From: Membranipora membranacea
Lineage: Eukaryota > Bryozoa > Gymnolaemata > Cheilostomatida > Membraniporidae
Length of the DNA: 64,000 bases
Assembly (NCBI GenBank): GCA_914767715.1
Contig: OU612071.1
Coordinates: 23,745,681-23,809,680 of the forward strand
Reading direction: 5' to 3'
Shown: positions 1 to 9,909 of the stretch, in pieces
Numbering within the stretch: position 1 is the first letter of the stretch
Layout: each line of letters starts with the position of its first letter
Made by a program: the position numbers and the translations under genes
Notes under the pieces: generated by a model
Seen by the model: only the letters and a program-made list of their open reading frames with translations
The model's database searches: none
Told to the model about the DNA's origin: nothing

Positions 1-676
1 CCTCTTCAATATCTCAGAAAAGGTTGTAGGTCAGAAGCAGCTATAGCATATGTTGTTATGGCACGGACAATATTCAATGGCAGGATATTGATCACGTTTT
101 ATACTTCATTGGTGTATGTTCTGTAAAATTCACTGGGTGTACCCAGTTGTAGTGGTCATATTTAGAAATTAAAAGGTCTTTTGTTTTGGCATTATATATG
201 TGGGGAAATAACTCCTATTCTGTGTAGTCTAACTAATCTCATCATCAGGAAATTCCAGGTTGAAATTGCATTGCATTATCAATTCACGAAGTAAACTTGT
301 AGAGAAGTCTGCTCGTATCAGACCAGTATGGGACTAGTATGATATTGTATGGTCTTAAGACCACTGTCTTGGGGCAATTACCAACAACATTTTTGATGTC
401 TCAATTGCCTCTTATGACATTTTGTGGCTGGATATCTTTTGCATAACCCATGAGCAAGGAGTTCAATGAGTGCCTCACTTTTCAGCAAAGAAACCCAGCT
501 GTCAGAGTCTGAAAAACTTAGATGACCTCTTCAACTGGGTACACACTTTTTTCCTACATCAAATTTGTCTCACGTCTAGGCTGCTTTTTGTCTTGTTCTC
601 ATTGAGATGTAGTGCTGTTTCTGACCACCTTTTAAAATTATACATATAGTCGTGTTTCCTGCTGACCATTTTAATC
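1..676. other. Gene-free stretch, nothing recognised
   Basis: No open frame of useful length, no splice-bounded exon and no repeat structure is visible here. The stretch leads directly into the ~150-bp tandem repeat that starts near 677. Confidence 0.5.
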
Positions 677-1304
677 ACTTAACATTTCACTGTCCTAACC
701 GATTGTGAAGAAAATTGCAGGTATGCTGCCGCGCTGCCGCTGACATCCGGGTACACTCTCAGTTTTAGATTCAGCACGTTGTTCTACCCTAGATATACCC
801 TTGTTTAAATCTTGTAACATTTCACTTATTATAAGCGATTTTGAGAAAAATTGCGATATGCTGTCGCGCTGCCGATCTTCCGCTGACATGATTGCTACGA
901 CCGGGTACACTAGACCAAGCTTGGTCCATTTGCCTGTATTCCGAGTGGCTTCCAATCCAATGGTCACGCCGCGGCGTGACCAGTGAATCGGAAGCAACAG
1001 GCATGCAGGCAATTGGATCAAACTTGTTCTAGGTTACACCCTTATTTCTTTATATTCAGCACGTTATTATACCCTTGAAACACCTTTTATTTAAACTCTT
1101 AATAATATTTCACTCGTTAAAAGCAATTTTTAGAGGAAATGAGGATATGCTGCCGCTGACATGATCGCTACAACTGGGTACACCCTTAATATTGGATTCA
1201 GCACGTTGTTCCACCCTAGAAACATCTTTTATTGAATTCTTAACATCTCACTTATTATAATTATGCAATTTTGAGAAATATTGCGGATATGCTGCCGCAA
1301 GACA
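677..1304. repeat. ~150-bp degenerate tandem repeat, about 3.5 copies
   Basis: Units start near 677, 817, 1106 and 1252 (the last is partial). Each carries the same ordered words: a 'catttcactNNTNA' start, 'aaaattgcggatatgctgccg', 'ctgacatgat', 'gggtacac', 'attcagcacgttgtt' and a 'taaatcttaa' tail. The second unit is longer because a 121-bp MITE (911-1031) sits inside it. Short open frames on both strands here are chance products of the repeat. Confidence 0.75.
911..1031. mobile_element. Mariner-type MITE, copy A
   Basis: The ends are TAGACCAAG at the left and CTTGTTCTA at the right, near-perfect inverted repeats beginning with a TA dinucleotide, as expected for a TA target-site duplication of Tc1/mariner-class elements. 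A GGTCACGCC/GGCGTGACC inverted repeat lies in the centre. Sequence of the same family recurs at 27291-27357 and, on the other strand, at 30121-30210. There is no coding capacity. The superfamily is inferred from the TA only. Confidence 0.6.
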
Positions 1305-1468
1305 GTATCATACTAACCTCATAAAGATATGACAATATACTTATTGAAAATTTTAAATTTGCCTCTCCACTTTTATTTTTTTCTATTTATACCTGCATTT
1401 TATGAGCTCATTTTACAGTTTTATCAGCAGTCCAGCAATTCTATTTATCAGTAGTTATATAATAAAGG

Positions 1469-1745
1469 TACATACATACATACATACATGCATGCATGCA
1501 TGCATTCATGCATGCATGCATGCATGCATGCATACATACATACATACATACATACATACATACATACATACATACATACATACATACATACATACATACA
1601 TACATACATACATACATACATACATACATACATACATACATACATACATACATACATACATACATACATACATACATACATACATACATACATACATACA
1701 TACATACATACATACATACATACATACATACATACATACATACAT
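1469..1745. repeat. (CATA)n tetranucleotide microsatellite with a CATG variant block
   Basis: About 275 bp of nearly pure CATA/TACA repeat, with a CATG-variant block near 1488-1532. All three frames on both strands are open (Tyr-Ile-His-Thr or Met-Tyr-Val-Cys periodic peptides), so the ORFs here are spurious. The same TACA tetramer forms the short 3' tails of the retrotransposon fragments at 8850-9521 and 46954-48053. Confidence 0.95.
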
Positions 1746-2512
1746 TGTGATATTGAAGCTTTTTTACTAAGTGTAGGACAAATTAAAATTTAATAAGATT
1801 ACCACCACACCCTCAGCATGTTTTCCTTTACATATAGATATGACATAAGGTGTGGTATAATTAAGCAATTGTTTTTTTATATTGGGAAATAACTGTTTTG
1901 TAGATTATTGTATTAGCTTCTCTGAAAAGCATTTTCATTTCGAGTAAGTCCCATCCACAACATCTATAAACAAAGCTCATAGTCAGCTCTATTTCACATT
2001 ACAAATAAATATCGTATATATAATAATCATTACAATATAATCTCAGACAGAAAGAGAGGCGAATCAGATTGAATCAGAGTAATAATCGTAATCGTAAAAG
2101 GCAATTTCTATATAATTTTATTGCTTGCTTTATATAATAGTTACTCTATCCTAGTGTAGGTTATTATCTAAAGGTTTTTTTTTTCTCCAAGTTTCTCTCA
2201 ACTGGACAATTTTTGATGAAAAGATTGAGAGGCCAGCCAGTAGAGTGTTGAACCAGAGGTAAATAATATTAGGATTGCATTTTCAGTGTCAGGTCACAAT
2301 AATTTTTTTCATTATGATATCCACTGATCCTATTATTATAATATCGATTTAATTATAAAACCTAATTTAGTAATTGTTTATCCCACATTACTTTCCAACA
2401 TCTTAAGTTATAAACTTTATTTATTGGCATCTAGGATAGCAACTTTTCACAAAACATATAATTATGTTATCAGTTAAGTATCAGTGCTTAATAGTAAGTA
2501 CAAATGCAACTT
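1746..2512. other. AT-rich spacer downstream of the lectin gene
   Basis: Very AT-rich DNA between the microsatellite and the lectin stop codon. No exon or repeat is recognised. Polyadenylation signals of the minus-strand lectin gene would fall here, but I could not pick one with confidence. Confidence 0.4.
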
Positions 2513-3963
2513 TTAATACACATGAATCTCGATCTCCCACAAATTAAGATAATCGTTTACACTAGCAGCTGTGATTCTCACACATTTACCACCCATAGCT
2601 TTATAACACAGGTGTATCCCTACAGGGGGCTGAACTCCTGGAGAATATGAGCATGCTGAGTCAGTAAGGCGCTCTCCGAATCCCTCATCATCAAATGACA
2701 TAGCAACTGTTATTAACACATTCTGAAGTCTCAGTCCAATAACTGAGACAAAGAATTGATGAAAGTATTGGTCACAGATGGTTATGCACTTGCCCATAGC
2801 CAACTAATCAGGGAACCAAGAATTGAGCCATGCAAGCGACGAAATATTTTTACACATTATGTGGGGGTGGTAGGGGCGGGGCAATTATTTGACTGTGAGT
2901 GGTAAAAAGTGAGCATGCTAATCACAGCGTCGAATATTCTTTATTAAAGATGGGGAGCGAGTGTAATTGATTAGCGCTCTAGCTCTTCGCTAGTCATTGG
3001 TTCTGAACAGTGGTATGATTATACTAACCAAAGCCACCCTTTGATGTGATATGTCATATTGTAAAAATAAAGTAATGCAATAAAACAATCACTCAAGACT
3101 AGGATAATACACTTTAAAGTCTGCAGCACAAACTTAAAAGTTTTAGAAGAGATTAGCAAGACTCAAAGATTTTATCAAAATTAAACTTTATTACCTTATC
3201 TCAAGAAATAGTAAAAGATGCATGTTGCATTGAAAAAAGGAAAAAGATCCAAATATTTCATCCCTGTGTGAAAATATACTGCCTTAACACTTAAGAGCTA
3301 AATTATGCTGTTTCAATGAAATTAGGCGCAATGAATCTCAAATTTGGCACTATTCTTAGACAATGCGTTAACTGTGAACTGTAGCGTTAAACGCAGGAAA
3401 ATTTCTGACAAATCCAATGAGCTACTGCATACCTGGGTTGCTATCAGCGACACGATTCCAGATCTTTACTCCTCTCACCACAGCTGGTTCATCTAGGTTG
3501 ATCTGCAGCCAAGGTGAATGCTCTATCTGACTGTGGGCAATAGACTTTGAGCTGCCATCATATATCCCGTCTATTGCGTTTGATGCATGAAGATTACCTA
3601 CTGTACCTGTAGTCGATAGCTCTGCAGTATCCTCTAAAGCTAAAACAGTTCATATATCATGTATATCAGTGTTATGTTGTTTGAATAGAATGACTAACAA
3701 AAATATCACAAACGATAAAACTAGTCAAAGCTGTCTTTTATGTCTTCCATAGAGAAAAGGATCACAATCACTCATAATGATTTTATTCCAACGTGAAGGG
3801 AAAGAAAGCTTGACATGCTAACCAAATATCAGAGGATGTGATGTGATTACAGTTGGTCTAGTAGCAAAAACTTTGACATCTCCTCTGCCAGGCATCAGCC
3901 ACTCATACATGAAACAATTAACATCTGTATCCTCTATCTGTGATGAATAGTTGTATCCCTGGC

Positions 3964-4931
3964 TACGGTTGACCAAAACCACCAACTTTTCCCACAAAAT
4001 ATCCCCAGTGCCTGTAATAATGGCGGTTTTGGCCGACCAAAACCGCCATTTTAGCTGCCAATCATACGTGTTTTCTTTTTTGTGGTGGTTTCAGTCGACC
4101 AAAACCGCCACTGTAGCTGCAAATCATACTTGCTTTTTGTCGACCAAAACCGCCAATAAAGAATTCGTATTTCAGACAGGTGAGCACAACTCCCACCATA
4201 CATAAACTGATCATGTGACATATACTCTTCGGAATTTCCTCAAGACCGGACATATTCCCAGTGCTAGAAACTAGTGACTACCAAGGATGACCTGTTACTC
4301 CTTGATCATACATACATAATAACATACTTACTAGTTTAGCATTACTATAATAATATTGTGAAACTTGTACTGCAGTTGACTTACATGAATGATGAGATGC
4401 TGGATGACCACATCCATAGCTGTGGTTGGCTGATCCCATGTAATAACAGTCAAATAATTGGCATCGATCATAGAAACCATAAGCACTAGCCATGTTTCTA
4501 TTTCCCAACTATTACAAGCTAAATTGCAAAGCACTAGTCACTAGTACCTAGCACTGGCAAGGTTTCCGGTCTTGAAGAACTTACGAAAAGTATATATCAC
4601 ATGATCAGTCTATTTATGGTCGGAGTTGTGCTCACCTGTCTGAAATAAACATTCTTTATTGGCAGTTTTGGTCGACCAAAACCGCCGCTCAAATGAAAAC
4701 AAGTATGATTTGCAGCTACAGTGGCGGCTTCGGTCGACCAAAACCGCCACTCAAAAGAAAACAAGTATGATTTGCAACTACAGTGGCGGTTTTGATCGAC
4801 CAACGCCCCCACTAAAAAAGAAAACAAGTATGATTTGCAGCTACAGTGGCGGTTTTGGTCGACCAAAACCGCCATAATTACAGGCACTGTGGATAATATG
4901 TGGGAAAAATTGGTGGTTTTGGGCAACTGTA
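3964..4931. mobile_element. 968-bp foldback (long inverted repeat) element inside the lectin exon
   Basis: Left arm 3964-4278 and right arm 4537-4931 are inverted copies with a ~258-bp spacer. For example, 'cagacaggtgagcacaactcc' at left pairs with its complement near 4625-4645. The ends read TACGGTTG and CAACTGTA. The flanking CCTGGC at 3958-3963 and 4933-4938 is a probable 6-7-bp target-site duplication. Removing the element restores a continuous reading frame across the lectin exon, independent support for these borders. Both arms contain tandem units with a 26-bp palindrome centred on GTCGAC. No transposase is present; the superfamily is unclear. Confidence 0.82.
4661..4873. repeat. 62-bp tandem units each carrying a 26-bp GTCGAC-centred palindrome
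   Basis: Four units start near 4661, 4723, 4785 and 4848. The last holds a perfect palindrome built on GGCGGTTTTGG and its complement around GTCGAC (4848-4873). The units are joined by 'aaaacaagtatgatttgcag' type linkers. Two or three matching units lie in the opposite arm (4022-4047 near-perfect, 4083-4108, and a partial one near 4132-4153). Unequal unit number explains why the two arms differ in length. Confidence 0.8.
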
Positions 4932-5110
4932 TCCTGGCATTCTGATCTGACATGGCAAGCTAGTGCGCATTTGATTCCAGATGATGTGAGCTATGATGTT
5001 TGAGGTGTGTTGTCGACCATAAGAATCTCAAACGAAGCTGCTTCATATTTTGCAACAGTAAGCCCAGTACAGACTATTACCAGGGTGATCATTAAACCTA
5101 TTATCTCCAT

Positions 5111-8043
5111 GTCTCTTCTCAATCAAGGGAGAGAAACTGAGAAAATTTTAAATTGAGAGGCTCTTAATATTTCCAGCGCTTCAAACATGCAATATCGATT
5201 TGTTATAACAATAAATTCATACGCCAGCCAATGGTATGTAAAATATAAGTATGTTGCCTTTAATCTACCTTCCCATAACTACGTCTGTTGAGCAATGTGT
5301 TTTACAATAATATCAAGGTTTCAGGGGGCAACAAAATTTAGTGATACTCACTGATATATATGTTCATTGATTAGGTGAACATATCTGACCCTGAACAAGC
5401 ATTTGGCGATTTATGCATGGTTGCTGGAAATAATTTCTCATATTTTATTAGTCCAAAAGTTCATTAATGGTACAGCCGGCCGTAAACTTTTGTTACCAAG
5501 CTTGCTTGAGTTTTTGAAGGTATTTACTGAGGCGCCAGTCAATCCATAACATAGAGGCTGCCAGAATTTCAGTTAGATCCAAATACTGACACAGAGTTAT
5601 ATAGAGATGTAATTTCTCAACAAATAGCCATATATTGTATTTTACCACAAATCCATTGATTAATATCAATGCATATACATATAAATATATTGATGTTATT
5701 AAACGTGATAATCTAGCATTTCAACATGTGATGGCAATGTATCGGTCTCAATCACATGAGACTTGTCTCCTCCAGACACTGCCCCATATCGCCGAGACAG
5801 TAGTATGTCGTGACCTCTTAATTATAAACATTGTTATGATGATTACTCAATGTGCCAAATGTACAGACAACACCTAACTATACTGTATTATATTGATCTT
5901 CCAAAGTGTTAATATCAACATGCCAAAGTAATTTCTGTACCATATTGAATTCAACCCAAAGGGTCACTTTTCAATTTTATCGGCACCGATGCATGTCTCG
6001 GACACGAAATTTGTTGCTGTATCCCATAAAAAAAGAAATGGCAAAACCTTCAGTTTATTCCATAGCTCTACTCAACAAACGAAATAATGAATCTTGTGGC
6101 AAATTATGTGAATCATTCTGTTCACTTTCTCCTTCTCTCTGAGTACATTTGTTGCTCTCCTGTAAAATTTTATCTCTAGCACATCTTGTAACTAAGATTT
6201 GAACTATCGTTTTCTTTAGCTTTTCAATTGACAAAACCAAACATATTGACTGCAATGGAAGGCAGGCATCCCATATGTCATAAAAAAGAAAACAATCAAG
6301 ATTAATCAGATTTTTTGCCACCGTTCCAGTACACATCTTTACTGTGATCTACCCATCTTTGAGCGTTTGAACGTTTAAGCGTCTGAAGAGCCCTTGCCAG
6401 TTAACAAGTTTTCGGAATCACTTAGCATTGAAATGGAGCTGGTAACAATCTATTACTGATGGACATAAAATCAATGGCATCGTCATGATTGAATTTACAA
6501 ACAAGCGTTAGAAGATGTGAGTGATCATCTTTCATCGTAGGTTATCTGGAGAATTGAGTCTGATGATGATGGCAGCTCGCCCTAGCATCGTTGTCTCTCT
6601 CACCTGATAACGTTACTCTGGCTCAATATGTGCAGTGTTCTCTACAACTGAGTTTTCTAACCATTTTGCGGAGCTGCTCCAGCGACATGCTAACTTGATG
6701 GACAAAAGTTTGGACGATAAGATGTGATCCAAGAAGATTTCATGCTTCAAATTCTTTGAATGTGCCATTTTCAATGATAGAATAATCTTGTTTGGAGGGT
6801 AATGGTTTTCACTGCTTTTCATTGAGTATTTAATGACCGAGACAATTAGTAATCAGACAGAATTGTGGTTTTGGTTACTCGCTGTTAAATAAAGCATGTG
6901 ATAATGGTAGCAACTGGTTGAAAATCACGCTTGGTATGTTTACATAGGTAACTAACCGCAATGAAACAAAACAAACTGATGGACGGGAAAATTCAGATGA
7001 TATTTATGATTTTATTTGATTTTATGCAAATAACTGTGAAATGACAAACAAATTTTTCCCAATAAGTAACTTGTTTGTGTGAAGAAGTTTTACCGAAACT
7101 TTAATTAAATCAGACATGTAACATGATCTATCTACATGATCTTGCCTGGCTATAGGTTTTATCTAAGACTCCATCACCAAGCAGGACAATTGACGATTCG
7201 TAAATACGATATTTACCTTCCCAGTGATATCATAAATGCATTGCGAACTAGCATACACTCAGGCTTCTAATTCGAAGTCTTTTGTAAGCAAGCATTCTGC
7301 TTGAAAATAGAATATTTATTCATAACAATTAAAATAAACTCTTTTTGAGCCTCAATTTCAACTTCCAGCCGACAAAAGGGGTTATATCATAAAGCAATTG
7401 CTAGTCGATGTCGGTTATGGTTATCTCCATGCGTACCTTCAAATGATGATCGATTGTAGACCGGTGACTGTGATCAGCCGCTTGTGGCCCTTGGTCATGC
7501 ATGATCCAATTCACCTATGTTTGGAGTTGCACCCTCCTGCCGAGCTGCTTGAAGAGGGGATAGTGAACTTTGGTCCTATCAGTTGGAGTAGGAGTAGGCC
7601 TAGGCGGTGCAGATAGATTGTGGATATTTGATTGATGTATGCTTCACATCGCTTTACTGGTAATGTTATATGAAGAATGAAAAATTTTCATTCAGAAATC
7701 TGCTTTGCAAGATTTTCAAGAAAATTAGAAATTTCTTTGATAGTGCATAACTTTAACATGTTTTAATAACTTGAAATTAGCAAATTCCTCTCTTTTTCAT
7801 CCAGTTTAATTCCAATTGCTCCAAAGGTAAGGGTAGACCCCAAAATCAAGTTGTTTTCTTCATGGCTAGGTAACTCCTAAATAATTGAATAATTGAATGT
7901 GGAAGGTTTTAATTGTATAATGCAGCTATTGACTCTATTTGATATTAAATAAAACTAGAGTGGATTTAAAAAACAATTGCCAAAAACATACTCTAGAATC
8001 CTGTTTGATAGCTTGATGAGATTGATAATCACATTGTCACATA
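5111..8043. other. Intergenic, no supported gene
   Basis: About 2.9 kb upstream of the lectin gene. Minus-strand open frames at 6055-6336 (93 codons) and 6613-6822 (69 codons) have mixed, non-repetitive composition. I cannot place them in a family or bound them with convincing splice sites, so they are not called. Confidence 0.4.
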
Positions 8044-8086
8044 CACCTAGGCGTGTCACATACACTGTATGTGACACGCCTAGGTG
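8044..8086. repeat. Perfect 20-bp inverted repeat (hairpin)
   Basis: Arm CACCTAGGCGTGTCACATAC at 8044-8063 is followed after the 3-nt loop ACT by its exact reverse complement at 8067-8086. It is probably the core of a small MITE or a recent palindromic insertion. No T-run follows that would suggest a terminator. Confidence 0.85.
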
Positions 8087-8849
8087 CATGACTCTGCATG
8101 AAGATAGGCGTTGTATATTGCACTGTCGTGGTTGCCATGGTCCTAATCTGATTAATTGTTATACTCTTCCGCATTTACTTCTATTTTTTGCACATTTAAT
8201 TACCATCTAAATGCGGTTGGCCATCAAAATAATGACGTTATCATCCCACCCGTTTTTATTTTTACGACCTATTTATACAGGTCAGTATAAAGAACAGTGG
8301 TTTTTGCTCTGAAGAATCAGTTACAATTGCGAGTTACGATCGGGAGTTACGTGTGACAGTTACAACTTGGCGTTGCAATTTCTCAGTTGCCTGGGGCATT
8401 TGCCCCAGGGTGTAGTTCAGTAATAAAATCATCAAACTGCCGAAAAACTACATTCAGTAATAGAAGGTAATCTCATATGAACTCTGCCAGCAGTGAACTG
8501 TCGTGATCTTTCTCGATCCGACAACATTATAGACACATGAATGTCTTGGGAGGACTCCGATGATTTACTATAACAGCAGCAGCAGCAGCAGTGCATCATC
8601 AAGTCCTGCTTTATGCAATATGTTCTCCTATGGAACATAATTCCAAACCCTATTAAAATGCGCTTTTTCTGTCTAGGTTTCATAAGCAAATATACACCTC
8701 TCCTCTGCCTGTGTATAGAAAATGTGTTGTGCTTCTGTTGCCATGGAAACAAAGAATTTTCCACATTAACATCAAGTGGTGAAAACAGTTGATGACCTTT
8801 AGTCAACAACATGAGATGGTAGCTTATAAGTTGTTGTTTTCTGTAATCT
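8087..8849. other. Spacer with a short (CAG)n tract
   Basis: Contains a CAG/GCA trinucleotide run near 8573-8592. The minus-strand open frame at 8432-8872 reads through it as poly-Cys and resembles no protein I know; it is considered spurious. No gene is supported. Confidence 0.4.
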
Positions 8850-9521
8850 ACGCGATGATCCTGACCCTCCACCCATCATGATCAACAACTCCGCCATCGA
8901 ACGAGTAGATGAATACAAATATCTTGGCACCACACTCAATCATAAGCTTAACTTCAATACGAACACCAAAAACATCATCAGCAAAGCTAACAAACCACTG
9001 TTCATCATGAAGCAGCTAGCCTTTATGAATGTCAAGACAACACTACCATCAAGCTGGCATACACCTCATTTCTCGAAAGTGTCCTACAATATCACCTATG
9101 TATTATATACGGACACCTCTCATCTGATATTAAGAACCAGTACAATCACCTCATCAACACAGAACGTAGACTAAGCAAAGGCAGGCTTGAAGTTACAACC
9201 ACAGACGATATATTCGATAAATTCTTCAAAACTAAATGCCTGAGAATGTTCGCTTCGGGCAAAGACACTGTCATAACGCTAGAGTAACTCCCATCTGGTA
9301 GATACAGAGTGCCAGCCTACCGTGTAAACTGCCGTAAATACTGTTTTCGCTCATTATGTGTAAAACTGCTCAATCGAATAGCTTGATTCATTTATTATAA
9401 ATCTAGTCAATGTTTTATTATAATTTTTAAAACTTTATTTTTATTCACAGAGCACAAGAGAAACATTGATTTTATCATGAGAATTGATACAAATATATAC
9501 ATACATACATACAATGGGATG
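8850..9521 (+). mobile_element. 5'-truncated non-LTR retrotransposon, C-terminal end of the reverse transcriptase ORF plus 3' UTR
   Basis: The plus strand encodes the segment that follows the catalytic core of LINE-type reverse transcriptases: INNSAIERVDEYKYLGTTL, then (with frameshifts) the thumb/connection region, ending in LPSGRYRVPAYRVNCRKY and LCVKLLNRIA before a stop near 9384. The 'E-YKYLG' and 'LPSGR-YR-P-YR' motifs are typical of this ORF in RTE/Jockey-like elements. Frame changes near 9060 and an in-frame stop before LPSGR show it is dead. The 3' end is a short ATAC repeat at 9498-9521. It matches in layout the fragment at 46954-48053, so the two probably belong to one family. Confidence 0.75.
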
Positions 9522-9909
9522 CCGCCAATCATGTATTTGCACTTCTAAAAGGAAATTCCGAAGACTTGGTTTTGATTTTTGATTGATTGCCTAATATTTG
9601 TTTTTAAAAGGCAACCACAAGGATTTTAGACAAAAATAACAAACTGAATATGAGATCAATGCCTGGCTAGGCGGAATTATAGTGAGAAAAGATGTTAAAA
9701 CAAAAAAAAACATTCTCACCGCATTAAAAGTAAAACTCGGTTTCTTTAGTTCGCTTTGAACCATTATAATCTCACAAAACAATAACTCAGATTTGACAGT
9801 AGAGTCGTCTTATTTTTCGATTGATTGCCAGCTATATATTCTAATGGTCAATGTCTGGCTATGCATAATTAATCAGATATGAAAGTTGCCACTTTTATGC
9901 ATTCTTTTC
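9522..9909. other. Spacer downstream of the SLC16-like gene
   Basis: AT-rich, with no exon recognised. It probably includes the 3' UTR of the minus-strand transporter gene. A long A-run lies near 9700-9710. Confidence 0.4.

Larger units (their letters stand above)
2513..5110 (-). pseudogene. PAN/apple plus F-type lectin (fucolectin-like) secreted protein, first exon disrupted
   Basis: Three minus-strand exons are visible. Exon 1 starts at the ATG at 5110 and encodes a hydrophobic signal peptide (MEIIGLMITLVIVCTGLTVA). It runs into a Cys-rich PAN/apple-like module (CALACHVRSECQGYNYSS, then a later NCFMYEW). After removal of the 968-bp element at 3964-4931 and one copy of its duplicated target, exon 1 is 313 nt and ends at 3823 in phase 1. 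Exon 2 (3433-3639) and exon 3 (2513-2742) are also phase 1 and together give an F-type lectin domain: ASNAIDG, PWLQINLD, a His 26 residues before the Arg of WNR, GLRLQNVLITV and a closing YLNLWEIEIHVY. The Arg-x-Asp part of the usual sugar-binding motif is loosened to Arg-x-x-Asp. Such lectins bind fucose and usually act outside the cell. A TAG in exon 1 (codon 40) and the insertion both break the frame, so this allele should be null unless it is spliced differently. The lectin call is strong; the PAN call is moderate. Confidence 0.72.

Noticed and set aside
1402-1793. Open frames of repeated Tyr-Ile-His-Thr or Met-Tyr-Val-Cys
   Set aside because: Direct translations of the CATA microsatellite in all frames.
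4597-4953. 118-codon minus-strand frame with repeated VDQNRHCSCKSYLFSF-type units
   Set aside because: Translation of the 62-bp tandem units in the foldback arm; the mirrored frame occurs in the other arm.
8432-8872. 146-codon minus-strand frame
   Set aside because: Contains a poly-Cys run from a CAG tract, has no recognisable motif, and overlaps the start of the retrotransposon fragment. Judged a chance frame.
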